Source: Adiantum capillus-veneris
Lineage: Eukaryota > Streptophyta > Polypodiopsida > Polypodiales > Pteridaceae
Length of the DNA stretch: 64,000 bases
Direction: 5' to 3'
Assembly (NCBI GenBank): GCA_014529385.2
Contig: CM043969.1
Span: 16,380,446-16,444,445, forward strand
Part shown: one piece after another, positions 1 through 10,929 of the stretch
How positions within the stretch are numbered: position 1 is the first letter of the stretch
Layout: every line of letters begins with the position of its first letter
The notes under the pieces: model-generated
The model's input: only the letters and a program-made list of their open reading frames with translations
Told to the model about the DNA's origin: nothing
Databases searched by the model: none
Made by a program: the position numbers and the translations under genes

Positions 1-351
1 GTCACTCAACATCATCATGAGTGAGCTTCCTTTGGTATCCTCTCCAATACCTTTATAGAACTAGGAGGTGGATGTAGCTGGCAAGTGGCTTGCTTGTGGT
101 AACCAATCATTTGCCATTGCTCCACCATTCTCCTGGATCCAACATGAAGGGCACATAGCCCGTGCACATGCGTGCAAGAGAGGAAAGGAGAAGGGGGAAG
201 GGGATGAAGCACAAGATACACAACAGATTTGAGGTTAGTGGAGAAGGAAGTGAGAGAGTATTCAACTCTCTCACTTTCTCTCCCTATATTCATTTAGGTA
301 GAAGTATAAATAGGGGCAGTTTCTCACAGCCACTTGGCCTACCCCCCAACA
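1..351 (-). repeat. 3' LTR of the Copia fragment (partial)
   Basis: On the minus strand this starts TGTTGGGG directly after the purine tract CAAGTGGGAGGT, the usual layout at the 3' end of a Copia element. A TATA-like stretch (TATTTATA) lies about 40 bases inside it. The matching 5' LTR is not in the window. Confidence 0.6.
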
Positions 352-2060
352 ACCTCCCACTTGAAGGTTATGGTGGCCAATAGTGGCATCAGTATAGTTA
401 GTCAATACAAACTTGATGAAGCATCACCAAGGCTTCATCCTACACCCATAAGTTCTATAAAATGTGCCAATCACTGCGAGGCTAGGCTCTTCGTGAGAGC
501 ATCGGAATCAGTGTGAACCTTGACAAGCTCGATGTGCTTGCCAGCCAGTGCATCTTGTATGACATGGTATCTGACCTCTATGTGTTTCGACTTTGAGTGA
601 AAAACCGAATTCTTTGCCAAAGAAATGACACTCTAACTATCACAATGTAGTACTGGAACCTCGTGAATGCCCAAATCTCCCACTAGACAAGCGAATCATA
701 TGGCTTCCTTGCTGGCGTCAAATGCAGCAACATACTCTGCCTCAGTGGTAGATGAAGACGTGCAGTCTTAGAGACGCGATCTCCAAGAGATAGCTGCTCC
801 AACAAACATGAACACATAGCCATATCTGGATCTTCTACGATCCACTCAACTTGCATAATCCGCATCCTTGTAACCTAAAATAGATGCATCACTATTTTCA
901 AAGTGTAAACACTTGCTAGTTGTACCTTTCAAATATCTGAGGATTTTCTTCACTGCTTCCCAATGTTTCTTGTCAAGGTTTGTCATGTACCTACTAACCA
1001 CTCCCACTGCATGTGCAATGTCTAGTCTTGTGGCTATCATAACGTACATCAAACTGCCAACTGCTGAAGAATATGGCACTTTTGCCATTTCCTCTTTCTC
1101 AGCCATTGTCTTGGGAGAATCTTCCTTGCTAAGTTTGAAGTATGCTTTCATTGGGGTACTCAATGACTTCCCCCCCTGCATACTAAAACATTGCAAAACT
1201 TTGTGTATGTACTTTTCTTGAGATAATTCAAGAATTCCATGTTTCTTGTCTCTCGTGATTTGCACACCAAAAAAGTGATTGGCATCTCCCAAATCTTTCA
1301 TGGAAAACTCAATGCTTAGCATATTTTTCAACTGATTGATCTCATCAATTGATTTGGATGCAATAAGCATATCATCTACATACAAGATCAAGATGATTAA
1401 ATAACCATCGTTCAATCTTTTTGTGTATAAGCAGTGATCCTCTTGACTTCTTATGTAACCCTGAGACTGCATGAATTTGTTGAATTTTTTATACCACTTC
1501 CTTGAACCTTGCTTGAGGCCATAGAATGCCTTTTTAAGTCTACAAACCAATTCTTCCCCCGTTGGCTTTTGGGTTTCACATATGAAGCCCTCTGGTTGTT
1601 TCATGTAGACATCTTCATCTAGATCCCCGTGAATAAATGTTGTGTTCACGCCCATTTGGACAAGTTCCATGTCCTAGATAGCAACCAATCCAAGCACAGT
1701 GAGAAGTGTAGTCATCTTGACTACTGGAGAGAAAATCTCATCAAAATCCACACCTTTTTGCTGCTTGAAACCCTTGGAAACTAGACAAGCCTTGTATCTA
1801 GGCTCCAGATCTTCCATTGTATACTTCTTCTTGTATACCCACTTGCAAGGTAAAGCATTTTTTCCTTTTGGTAACTCAACAAAATCCCATGTCTCACTAG
1901 CCACAATCAAATTGTATTTTGATTACATAGCCTGCTCCCACTTAACACTATCATCCATTTGTATAGCTTCTCTGTAGCAAGTTGGCTCTCCACTATCAGT
2001 GACCAAAATGTGGTGTATACCCGGCTCAAACCACTCGGGCGCACATGATACTCTTACAGA
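1..2060 (-). mobile_element. Ty1/Copia retrotransposon, truncated 3' half
   Basis: Reading on the minus strand, the block carries the end of Copia pol. The reverse transcriptase region (about 2,060-850) has the family motifs WDFVELPKGK, VCRLKKAFYGLKQ and ILYVDDML, and an RNase H region follows (about 850-480) with SKHIEVRYH-like sequence. A polypurine tract lies at about 352-365 and an LTR begins at 351 with TGTTGG. The gag, protease and integrase parts are absent, so this is a 5'-truncated fossil. It is broken, with a few breaks in the remaining part. The LTR runs to or past the left edge of the window, so its end and any target-site duplication cannot be checked. The family is certain; the exact right border is approximate. 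Confidence 0.88.
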
Positions 2061-2427
2061 GCATCTCAGTGCCTGACTGTTGGACTCTACTCTCTAGTAG
2101 TATATGCACTTGAGGATTAGGTGTTTTGCAAATTACTGAAGTTTAAACTCAAGTTACCATTTGAATCAAAAACGTCCATCAATGTGATAAGTATACTTAT
2201 TTATAGTTGAGTTTTTCAAAGTGTTGTGGACTTAATTAATTGTACTTAGAGTAGCTCTTTTCCAATCTAATAAACTTTTGACTGAGTCTTTTGCCTTGAT
2301 TGCTTGGTTCTTTCCTTCTTTCCACACTACATTGTCAACCGCTGTTAGTTTCTCTATCCTCCTCTATTGAGTGGTCATAGTCGTGCATCCTTTTCTTGAT
2401 TAATTTACTATTTCAAAATCAAATCTT
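2061..2427. other. Intervening AT-rich DNA, no gene seen
   Basis: This short stretch separates the Copia fragment from the gag-like region of the next LTR element. I see no coding similarity, LTR end or repeat in it. Confidence 0.5.
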
Positions 2428-3557
2428 TTAATTTGAATGTCTCTTGTTTGAATTTCTAAGCCTCAATTTTAGCCTTTTGTAGTTCTTCTTGTGAGCTATA
2501 CTGCTATAACCTTCTCCTTCAGATTGGGCCAAAAACCCATCAATTATGGATTCTACTTCTATGATAATAGAATCGGCAAACATATTGCCAGAAGCAACCA
2601 TAGGTTCATTGGCATTATCAGATACATCCTGTGTTAGGTTCACACTCTCGGCCACTTCATCAGCTATTGTATATATAACAGATTTGCTTATGCAATCATC
2701 TGTAATAAATCTATTTCCCTGTTCAGCTATAGTGTCTATAGAACCATTAGAAGCCTGTAGTGGCTCACCTTCTTGATAGAATTTTTGAGAGCATCCCATG
2801 CCAAGGTCAGTAGCTTGTAAAATTTGTGTTGTACAGTCTGGCTCTTCACTAGAACCATTATTCGAGGTACCATGCGAGTAATCTTTGAAAAAAAATCATA
2901 AATTTGTGTTTTAGCAGTAAATTCATTATGTACCTTTTCTCAGATGCTCAAAATATGGTCCTTTGTTGTTGAATCTGCTACTTCCAAAGCTGTATTTACC
3001 TTGGCTTTACTTCTTGCAGAAATATGGTCCCATAATTGATCATAATTAAGGAACTGCATATGATCCCCTTCTTCTTTATAGAAAACAATTTGGCTTCGTT
3101 CATTAATCTCCTTCATTGCTAACTCGATAATTCTTGAGCTTTCATGAACAAAACCATCTGCAAAATAGTCCCATTGTGTGGGGTATGTCTCTGCCAGTTC
3201 TCGGACCGTATCTTTAAACTCAGAGGTTACCACTTCTTCAAAGGTCAAAATCATCCGATCTTCTGGAATTCCTCGGCTCTTCATCTCCACTTGATAGCAT
3301 GCAAAGAGCCCATCTGGATCATGTCCTTGAAAAATCCCATATTGTTCATGTACGGCATCAAGTGCCATTTCCACTGCGTCATCAATCTACTCTTTCATCT
3401 TCATAGCTTTTACTTCTTGTAAACATCTTTGAACTAAGCCCAACATTTTTGGCAGATCTGTTGTTGCTAGATTTTTATCAAATCTATTGAGGTTGTAATC
3501 TTCAATAAACTGCTTCAATTCTGTTGGAATCTCCATCCTGACCTCCCACCCCGGCTC

Positions 3558-3577
3558 GTTTCACGTCGGGTTCACCA
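3558..3577 (-). other. Primer-binding site matching tRNA-Trp
   Basis: The minus strand reads TGGTGAACCCGACGTGAAAC. As I recall the plant cytosolic tRNA-Trp 3' end (ATTCACGTCGGGTTCACCA), the complement matches at about 18 of 20 positions. It lies four bases downstream of a plausible LTR end, the expected place for a minus-strand primer site. Most plant LTR elements in my knowledge use initiator tRNA-Met, so this is unusual. Confidence 0.65.
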
Positions 3578-3859
3578 AGAATGTAGGGGGATAATTGTGC
3601 GAAAGGTGAGCCGGGAAGGCACCGGGCCCCTGACTATGAGAGGTGCGGGGGAAAAAGGTGTAGCATACACAATTAACGACAACAGATTTTAAAACAAACA
3701 GTTCGCCTAATTCCAGTTAATCGACAAAATCCATGGTTAAACAATCACCATGGAGGCTTAAATGCTCTTTACAAGAAGAAACCTGGCTTAATCCAGGTGC
3801 TAACACAAAAATGATGATGTTCTCCTTACTCTGCCTTATGCTTCTAGATTCGAATGGTT

Positions 3860-4330
3860 AATAAACTTCGAGCAAGTTTTGAATGTCTAATGAGGCTTAG
3901 GGAAGGTTTAAGATGGCTTAAGAGAGCTTATGACTCGGGTAATGAGAGCTTAGAAGTTTAGGCTTGGATTAGGGATAATAGGATTAGCTTAATTAAGGAC
4001 GAGGTTAGGCTATGAAGCTTGGCTTATGAATTTGAGAGAGATTAGGTTTAAGGAGAATAGGATTAACTCACTTACGAGAGCTTAAGAGCTTAAGCTTGAG
4101 GTTAATGAGAGCTCTTGAGGTTAAGAGCCGTTTTAGAGAGCCTAAGAGGTTAAGCTTATGGAATTAGAGGGGTTGAGGATGGCTTATGGTCTTAACCTTG
4201 AGGGATTCGAGAGGTTTAGGATTGCTTAAGGCTTTTAATGAGGCTTAGGAGATTTGGTTTTTGGGTTAAGGAAGATTATGAGAGCTTAAGAGCTTCCTTC
4301 AAGAAGATGAGGAGGAAAGCTCATGAAGGA
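3860..4330. repeat. Degenerate array of GAGCTTAAG-like units
   Basis: Dozens of imperfect short units built from GCTTAAG, GAGCTTA, AGGTTTA and GAGGTTAAG follow one another without a fixed period. The block lies inside the transcribed part of the LTR just described. It looks like slippage-expanded simple sequence that has since decayed. No reading frame crosses it. Confidence 0.6.
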
Positions 4331-4387
4331 GAAGAACTCCCCAAAAAAAATTGAACTCCCGTTGGCTTTTTCTCATCCTCGCCTCTC

Positions 4388-4397
4388 TTTTATACTT
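4388..4397 (-). promoter_or_regulatory. TATA box of LTR promoter
   Basis: The minus strand reads AAGTATAAAAGAGAGG. It is correctly oriented and placed to drive the LTR element whose primer site is at 3,577-3,558. This is a sequence-only prediction. Confidence 0.4.
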
Positions 4398-4814
4398 GGC
4401 ATGTCTTCTACTTGCTTAAAAAAGCTAGGCACCCTTCCCTTTGATGATGTGGCAAGGCTAAAACTTGACCACCACCGTTTGTGGTGGGAGTGGCTCCAAA
4501 AATGATCGCAAGAGTCTTTTGCGCTTCTCCAGCAGCGGGCTCGTCCGAGCACCCTAGCGCCCAGCACGAGCGGATCTTCTTTTCCTGCTCCATCTCTATG
4601 CTGTTGAACGCCATGGCCCTTCTTTTATTTCCTCTTCACACTAAAAATCTTTTGTTTTTTACCCTTATTGGGCGGCCATATTCATTTTCTTTGGGCGGCC
4701 ATAGCTCCATAATGGGCGGCCATGCTTTTTATTGGCTTTGGGTGGCCGATTGAAGTTGGGTGAGCAGCCTTGCTTTTGGGTTGGCCCTTGAGTATGGGTG
4801 ACCATTGGGTTTTA

Positions 4815-5050
4815 GTGGGCGGCCACACTTGGGCATACATTTCGGCCAAGGCAATGCCAAGCATGATAATATTATTGAGAATTTTAATTCCCACATTATT
4901 TTTGTATACATACCGACCAAGGCATCGCCTGCTGCAATCGTTGCATTCCAAAAGACGACAGTTCCGACTAAGATCTCAACAAGAACTTTTTGTGCCTTCA
5001 TAACAGCACCACATTTGGCATACACATCGGGAACCGCACTTCATTAAGCC
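4815..5050 (-). pseudogene. PPR protein gene scrap
   Basis: The minus strand encodes DVYAKCGAVMKAQKVL, then VVFWNATIAAGDALVGMYTK and, after a frame change, ALAEMYAQVW. These are recognisable PLS-class pentatricopeptide repeat pieces: the MYAKCG start of an S motif and the VVxWNA end. PPR proteins bind organellar RNA, but this 80-residue scrap has no start, no targeting sequence and at least one frameshift, so it is a dead fragment. It abuts or lies inside the upstream part of the neighbouring LTR, where GGGCGGCCA-like repeats (4,671, 4,696, 4,716, 4,818) begin, suggesting it was captured by, or cut by, that element. Confidence 0.7.
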
Positions 5051-5345
5051 AGATAAATGTGACTGATCAGGGCGACCAGGGCAGTTCGAACCCGACCCCG
5101 ACGATTCTTAAATTGGCCATATCTAGCCAACCGAAACCCCGATCGACGAAATGAAAAGACCGACATGCTCCTGAAAGTGAGCACTTCGAACTCATGCATT
5201 TCTTTCATCTTTGACCTTTTATCAGCAGGTGATCAATCCGGTATGCATCTGCTACTGACTCAACTTAAAACTGTCATAACTTCTTATCCGTAGCTCCGAT
5301 TGACGAGCCGTAAAGACAGGTTGGTAGAGCACATCGAGTACTTCA
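5051..5345. repeat. Two diverged copies of a repeat module
   Basis: The segments at about 5,105-5,195 and 5,275-5,345 share a common plan: a GAT(C/T)GACGA core, then a run ending in ...CTTC.AACTC. They look like two diverged copies of one module, as found in the leader or LTR of old plant elements. No coding potential was seen. Confidence 0.3.
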
Positions 5346-7799
5346 ACTCTGATTAATAAAATCTTAGCTATAACCACATTAAGAACACTAATCACATTTA
5401 CTCGATGTGGACAAATTTATAGGATGGCATGAATGGGACTCCTTGCACCATATCTTTGTTCATACACTCATCAGGAATGCAAATAAAGGTGTGGAGAGAT
5501 AGAAATTCATGCACAAAGATGCTAAGGTTAATCAAACCCAATGTTGGTGTGAATTCTTTACGACAACTCTTAACTTTAGGTTTGCAATATTCTAGAGGTT
5601 AGGTTGTCGCTCTTTTGTACGTTGATTAGTTGAGAACATTGAATCATTTTTGAGTCAAAGAATTGTTTTCATTTCCATTTTTGTGCATATATATGTGCTA
5701 TGTCCGCTAGCCTCTATTCTCAAATTTTTGCACTCCTCTTATGTTACATACACATCAAAGACCATATGAACATGACTTGCCTCTCCAAAAAACTCAATTG
5801 CAATAAATTAGTATGCCTAGAGAGCTCATCTCCACCTATGTAATGCCATGAAAAATACAATCACCTTAAGAGTGAGCCACATGCTTATGTGATGAAACAA
5901 AATATATTATGAATCGATAATTGCTCTTAAATTAATTGAGAAAGTGTGAAGAAAAAAACCGATGGCAAGTTGAGGATAAAACTCCTACTTGATCTCCACG
6001 TCAATTGAAGGGGACAAAAGATGTTGGCAAACCTTCATGAATTGCAATGCTTGATTGTCAAAGAGAATTCAAGGGTCATTTATCATAAGCATTAGATAAA
6101 ACATGATTTCTTTATATATCATTGAAGTGATACAACATATATTGGATTGGTGGAGTAAGTGATTGTACAATAGAGAGAGTGGGGATAGAGTGGCACTTCC
6201 CCAAAGACAGAGGCTAGGGTAAAGGGATTGAGATGTGAGTGAGAGAGAGTTGGGGGTTTCTCTACTACTTGTAAAGAAAAAAATATAAAATGGAATTAGG
6301 ATAGGGGTGTGTGTGTGTGTGTGTGTTTTTGAGTCTTTCCAAGAGGGCCTATTTCTAGTGGTGCAAGAGTCAAATTATGTTACCCTTAATTAGGGTTAGT
6401 GATTATCCCCTATTTAAGTGTCCTTTGATTACTCCATGAATCATGGAAATAAAATGGATTATTTACTCATGAAAAATATCATTTTAGGACGTGAAGGCTT
6501 CATTGGGGTGCATACTGATTGTGGGCCCTACCATGTTTCCCTACAGGTGGCTCCTGCAAGGTCACTCAACTTGTTTATCCTGGCTTGAGAGCATCTCTAA
6601 AGTAGATTCATTCACATGCATGAAAATTTGGACTTAAATTGATCTCCTAGAAAGTGGATAAGGGTAAGAGACAAAACCACTTCTTGATTTACATGCTAAT
6701 AATAGTTTCCATTGTTGTAGTTGTTAGAGTTGCAAACTGTTTTTACCACAACTTTTGACTTGTAACTCATAATCAGATGATTTAAAAGGAAAATTTGACC
6801 TTCTCAATGTGTTTTATCCGATTTTGGGGTCTTCTACATTAAGTGCATGCATGAACAAGTCCAAAATAGCCTAAAACACCTATTGCCACCAAGTCTTCTT
6901 GTCGGGACCCCCTCTAGCATGCATCCAAGGTATAACATGCTTTTCAAAAGAGAGAAAAGCTTAAACAAACGAGTAGGATTCAATAAATTTTGATCTTCAC
7001 AAGATATACATTTAGATTTTTTAATATTTCTCAACAAAGTAAACAATATATTGATTTTCTAGAAGACATTGGGTCACATGGCGAGGAAGGGCTAGCGTAA
7101 AAGGCATATATCCTACCCCTTGATAGAAACTATAGAGAATATGCTTACCCAATTTTATTTATTTGCATGTGATAGAGAATAGATAGATTATGTTTGATAA
7201 TTATTTATAAGAGGGGGGTCCGTAAGAAGGTGGGAAACTAGATACTTGCTTACTATATGTCTAGTACTACTTAGAGAGGTATAAGAAGGAAGAGATGTGA
7301 TATATACAAATATACAAGAAAGGATTTTGAGAAGAGGTTTATGTATACTAGCAAGGGCTGAAAAGAAGAGAAAGAAGTGCCCTAGATGAATATATAGGGT
7401 GCAAAAGTATGCAATTGAGCCTAAACATTTTGCAAAAGACAATTATCATCTAGCATCTCTCATATTAGCCCTACCAGGTATAGAGAGATTTATATCTCTA
7501 AGAGGACAAGGGTGTTTTGGTTTGTTTTGTTTTCTTTTCTTTTTTTCTTTATCTTGTTTTTCTTTCTTTTTCCTTTTTTTGGGAGGAGTGGCATGCATTC
7601 TTTTACTCCTTCAAGCCTGCTTTTTATCACCAAGGTCCCATGAATGGGACATGGGAGGGTTGTTTTGGGTAGGTGCAAACTCCAAGGTTTGGTCTTCCTT
7701 GCACAGTAAAGCTTTAAGAATAGCAAGAGCATTTGCAAAGCTGAATGGAGCCATGGCAACTTGTAGCTTAGAGGTTGTAGGTAGATGATCCCTTACTAG
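5346..7799. other. AT-rich non-coding DNA, no gene seen
   Basis: About 2.4 kb without a convincing reading frame, LTR end, tRNA or host exon. It holds a (GT)10 microsatellite at 6,307-6,326 and pyrimidine-rich stretches near 7,530-7,580. Short open frames here have no recognisable composition or motif. Confidence 0.5.
6307..6326. repeat. (GT)10 microsatellite
   Basis: Ten uninterrupted GT units in AT-rich non-coding DNA. Confidence 0.95.
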
Positions 7800-7946
7800 T
7801 GGGTTTATACATTGAAACAAGGGCTTGAATCTCAGTCCATTAACTTTGGTCGAATGGACTTTTCCTGATAGATCTACTAATCTATAACTACCATTCTTGA
7901 ACTTCATCTTTATGGGAGAAGGTGAAAACAAGTCCACAAATTGCAT
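7800..7946 (-). mobile_element. Ty3/Gypsy integrase C-terminal remnant
   Basis: The minus strand encodes KNGSYRLVDLSGKVHSTKVN followed by GLRFKPLF. This is the beta-rich C-terminal tail of Gypsy integrases of the non-chromovirus kind, where the typical wording is NGTYKL...L.G....TVNG.RLKPY. The frame runs on to about 7,611 without further recognisable features. I could not find the integrase core or reverse transcriptase nearby, so this is an isolated, old and broken remnant. Confidence 0.6.
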
Positions 7947-8059
7947 ATTTGCATTTAGAGTATCGACTTGTGTTGCTTACCTATAGGTGGTGTCAAGTGT
8001 CAAAAACATGTGTAGTAGGGGGGTTTCAAAGTGCACTTACCAAGAGAAAAGAAGATTGG

Positions 8060-8117
8060 TTGTGTGTGTGCGTGTGCGTGTGCGTGCGCGTGCGCGTGCG
8101 TGTGCACACGCGCACAT
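8060..8117. repeat. Alternating GT/GC purine-pyrimidine tract
   Basis: About 58 bases of nearly perfect alternation (TGTGTGCGTGTGCGTG... ending in TGCACACGCGCACATG). This is the sequence type most prone to left-handed Z-DNA. It lies in non-coding DNA; frames across it are repeat artefacts. Confidence 0.9.
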
Positions 8118-9599
8118 GTTTTCTTTTGGTTCCCTTCTCCACTTCCCAAAACAAGGTGGTGCCCCAAGTATGTGTGTGTTTGCTTCATGAGTTTTGTTGT
8201 GAGGGTTAGGTCATTGGTTTGGGTTTAAAGACCCCATTTCAAAAGGCCACTCTCAATGCTATCGTCTATATACATGTAAAAGGTCCATCTACTCTCAACC
8301 TTCAAAGCATTGGTATGCAACTCAAAATGCTACTAGGAGATAAGAAAACATACAAGTGCATGAAGGATAGCAGGACTAAGATCAAAGCAATGTTGTTAAT
8401 CAAGATGTAGATTGCCAGAGGTGAAGCTACTACGAGAGAACAATGATATTAATAGCAAGGGGACTAAGACAAGAATGACACTTAGAGAATAGGAAATGAA
8501 TCTAAAAAGCTTGTATCATCTAGTAATTTTGTTTAGAAAATGTTGCTCCAAGAAAACTAGATCATTATGACCTTCATTGAGTTTGTTCCCGATTCACCAA
8601 TTTTGAAGTGACGAAGGAGGATTAACTTCCTAAAGTTTTCCCTACTCCATACCCAATTATAACAAACCAATTGATTAGCAGTGCTACATCAAGATAATAG
8701 ATCAGTTGCGAGAATGGTATGAGCTTAGCAAAGTAGAGTGGGTGGCCTAGAGAGATATTTTGAATGAGGTTGAGCAAAAGCTCACAGTGGATGAACTAAA
8801 ATCCGACTTTGGAAACTTTTTAGAAGTAAAATGTATCAGTGGAGGGATCAACTTTGACATTTGTTAAGATTAGTAATGAGTTACTGCATTTGTCTATTGA
8901 AGCTTCCAAGATTCCTGAGAAGAAAATGGCAAACAAGGTAGCATCAAAACCTTAGCTCAAAGAGACAACTTAAGTCTTGTTCAAAACCTCAATCAAAGAA
9001 GACTAGCATTTTCTAGAAGGATTGATCCATACAGCTTCAATCTATCATAAGCTGGCTTGGGCTAGGCTAACCAGGGGTAATGCACTTTATATGATGTTGA
9101 TTCTAAGACTTGGAATGCCTTAACACCCTATGAAGTAGAGATGATGACTGAATGCAAGGAGCAGATAGATCAATAAGCTATTTACAAATAGATTCAGAAG
9201 AAGAATGGTAGTAGCAGTGCTCTATGTGCGTGACAACATCTAGTAATTCACGCTCCATCTTGAGGGTCATTTTGAACACACAAAGAAAAAGGCTCCAACT
9301 AAAAGGAAGCAATGATATCCACTGAATGCTTAGATATGCAAGCCAGTGCACAAGCATAGAGAGGTGAGAGGCATTACCTCAGTTGGCAAGAAGTAATGTG
9401 CACCCAGAAGAGTGACCTGGAAGGAAAATGGATGGATTGAGACCCATTTTTAGCAACAAATCTGACATCTTTACAAATACACCTGAATTTTGCAAATTGT
9501 TCAAAATTTAAAGTAAGAGAGGAAGGAAATGTAGATATTGGGAATAAAAAAGCCCCAGTCACAAAGTCAATTCAACAACAAAAACTATTAAATATCAAG
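8118..9599. other. Degraded DNA with a possible coding relic
   Basis: No intact gene is visible. On the plus strand at about 8,760-8,870 one frame reads LNEVEQKLTVDELKSDFGNF then LEVKCISGGINFD, protein-like but flanked by stops on both sides. A second protein-like patch, TWNALTPYEVEMMTECKEQ, lies at about 9,109-9,165. I do not recognise either. They may be relics of one old host gene or of a transposon. Confidence 0.25.
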
Positions 9600-10560
9600 C
9601 CTAGTTATTGCGGTAATTGCACAAGAGATAGTCATTCAAAGGCCTATTTTTACACCTATAAATAGGGCCCATTACTAATTTGTCATAGTCTATTGTCTTG
9701 AGTCTATTGATACCTTGAGTCTATTGTCACTCCTAGAGCTAGTCGTACTCTTGTACTCTTTTAGCATTAAGCTTAGAGCATTCTTTGGCTCATACTATTG
9801 TACTTATTATTAGTTGTACTCATCTAAATATATATTCTAGTTCCATTTCTAGTATCAATGACCAGCTCATTCCATCTCCAAATATTGATTTCTTTGCATT
9901 GGGGTACTTATGTTTTCATCTTCATTCTCCGTGAGTGTAAGGGTTTTGGGCTTTGTCCTATGCTTGTGTGTAATGCCTCTTGTCTAGTAGGATGCATAGG
10001 TGGCATAGAACCATGTGATAGCATGTGGAAAAGGCACCTAAAAGGTATGGGTACCTATGGGGGTCATTACTAAAGAGTGTGAACTCACCTAGAAATAATT
10101 AAGAGGGTCCTAAAGTGCCTTGAAAAATCATCCACAAGTTTGCAACTTGCTTGGGCTGATTTTGGTGCCTCTATGTGATGGCATGCATGATGCCACATGA
10201 GATGCCTACATCAGCTATGTATAATGAGACTTTTGTACACAATTTTAGATGAATCAGTTGATCAAGCTGTATCTACATTCTACTCCTTTCCTTTTTGCAA
10301 TTAGCATTATCATTAGCATGCTAACATTATGAATGACTCTCTAATCTACCCTCCTTAACCCTTCCATATGGTATCAAAGCTTGCACAATATTAGCATATC
10401 CTAATCTCGTAGGTCCTAGGCATTCCTCCATGCTAGATTGCATGTCATCTCCCTCTCTATTTCCATCGTAATCAATTTATAACTCTTTTCATTGCATTTG
10501 CATTACTTGCTAATCGAAATCATGATCTCGTCTTGTGAGAGCAAGTCCTTGGTGCACCCA
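9600..10560 (+). mobile_element. Copia 5' LTR, primer site and gag start (remnant)
   Basis: A promoter-like TATAAATA at 9,657-9,664 is followed by a long AT-rich leader and, at 10,369-10,380, TGGTATCAAAGC, a one-mismatch form of the initiator-tRNA-Met primer site of plant Copia elements. A short gag-like reading region follows (about 10,520-10,600, SLVHPSGNYSPWFG). The rest of the element is missing. The left LTR border was not resolved. Old and broken. Confidence 0.5.
10369..10380 (+). other. tRNA-iMet-type primer-binding site
   Basis: TGGTATCAAAGC, one base from the common plant TGGTATCAGAGC. It marks the end of the LTR at about 10,366. Confidence 0.6.
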
Positions 10561-10929
10561 AGTGGCAACTATTCTCCATGGTTTGGTTGTCTGTTTTGAG
10601 CAAGTACATTAATTTTAGTGCATCATATTAATTAGAAGATTTTAGTCCCCCCACAAAAGTTCCTAGATGAGCTCTTAAGTACCAAATTGTGAGTTCTTTA
10701 TCCCCCTCTTATCTCTTACCTAAGATTGGGTGTGTGCATAGCTTTCTCTCTGCTAACACAAAGTCAAAAGGTGCATTCAAGAGGGGTCCACAAGAAAAGC
10801 ACGTTGGTGTAGCCAAATTGATGCTAGAAAGTGTTGTGTGATGCTCCGCATCCACTAGGAGAAAGTAAAATAATAATAAGGTTTTTTTCATTTTGTTTTG
10901 GCAAAATAATATTGTCTCCAACGTGGTGT
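10561..10929. other. Non-coding DNA, no gene seen
   Basis: Lies between the truncated Copia remnant and the PPR pseudogene. No repeats, LTR ends or coding similarity were noticed. Confidence 0.4.

Larger units (their letters stand above)
2428..4800 (-). mobile_element. LTR retroelement with tRNA-Trp-type primer site, 5' part only
   Basis: Reading on the minus strand, an LTR ends at 3,582 (...CCCCCTACA). Four bases later comes a primer-binding site (3,577-3,558), then a protein-coding leader starting at 3,535 with MEIPTELKQFIEDYNL. The acidic, helix-rich reading region continues to about 2,430 and contains FADGFVHESSRIIELAMKE. It sits where gag normally lies, but I do not recognise it as a standard Gypsy or Copia gag. 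No protease, reverse transcriptase or integrase follows, so the element is cut off. It is broken, with at least two breaks in what is left. The upstream LTR border (about 4,770-5,050) could not be fixed. The superfamily is unknown. Confidence 0.55.
3582..4800 (-). repeat. 5' LTR of the tRNA-Trp-primed element
   Basis: The 3' end of the LTR is at 3,582, next to the primer site. A TATA box on the same strand at 4,397-4,388 puts the transcription start roughly 30 bases lower, leaving a long transcribed leader of about 750 bases. The upper border is not resolved because no second LTR is present; it may fall anywhere between about 4,770 and 5,050. Confidence 0.45.

Noticed and set aside
3860-4330. 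CRISPR-like or satellite array
   Set aside because: Units are short, irregular and without spacers or a constant period; nothing supports a CRISPR array, which would not be expected in plant nuclear DNA.
1-4800. One single element spanning the Copia pol and the tRNA-Trp-primed LTR
   Set aside because: The LTR-like sequence next to the Copia purine tract (1-351) shows no similarity to the LTR at 3,582-4,800, so two different elements are more likely.
8031-8228. Overlapping frames across the GT/GC repeat
   Set aside because: Poly Cys/Val/Arg/Ala peptides are the translation of a dinucleotide repeat.
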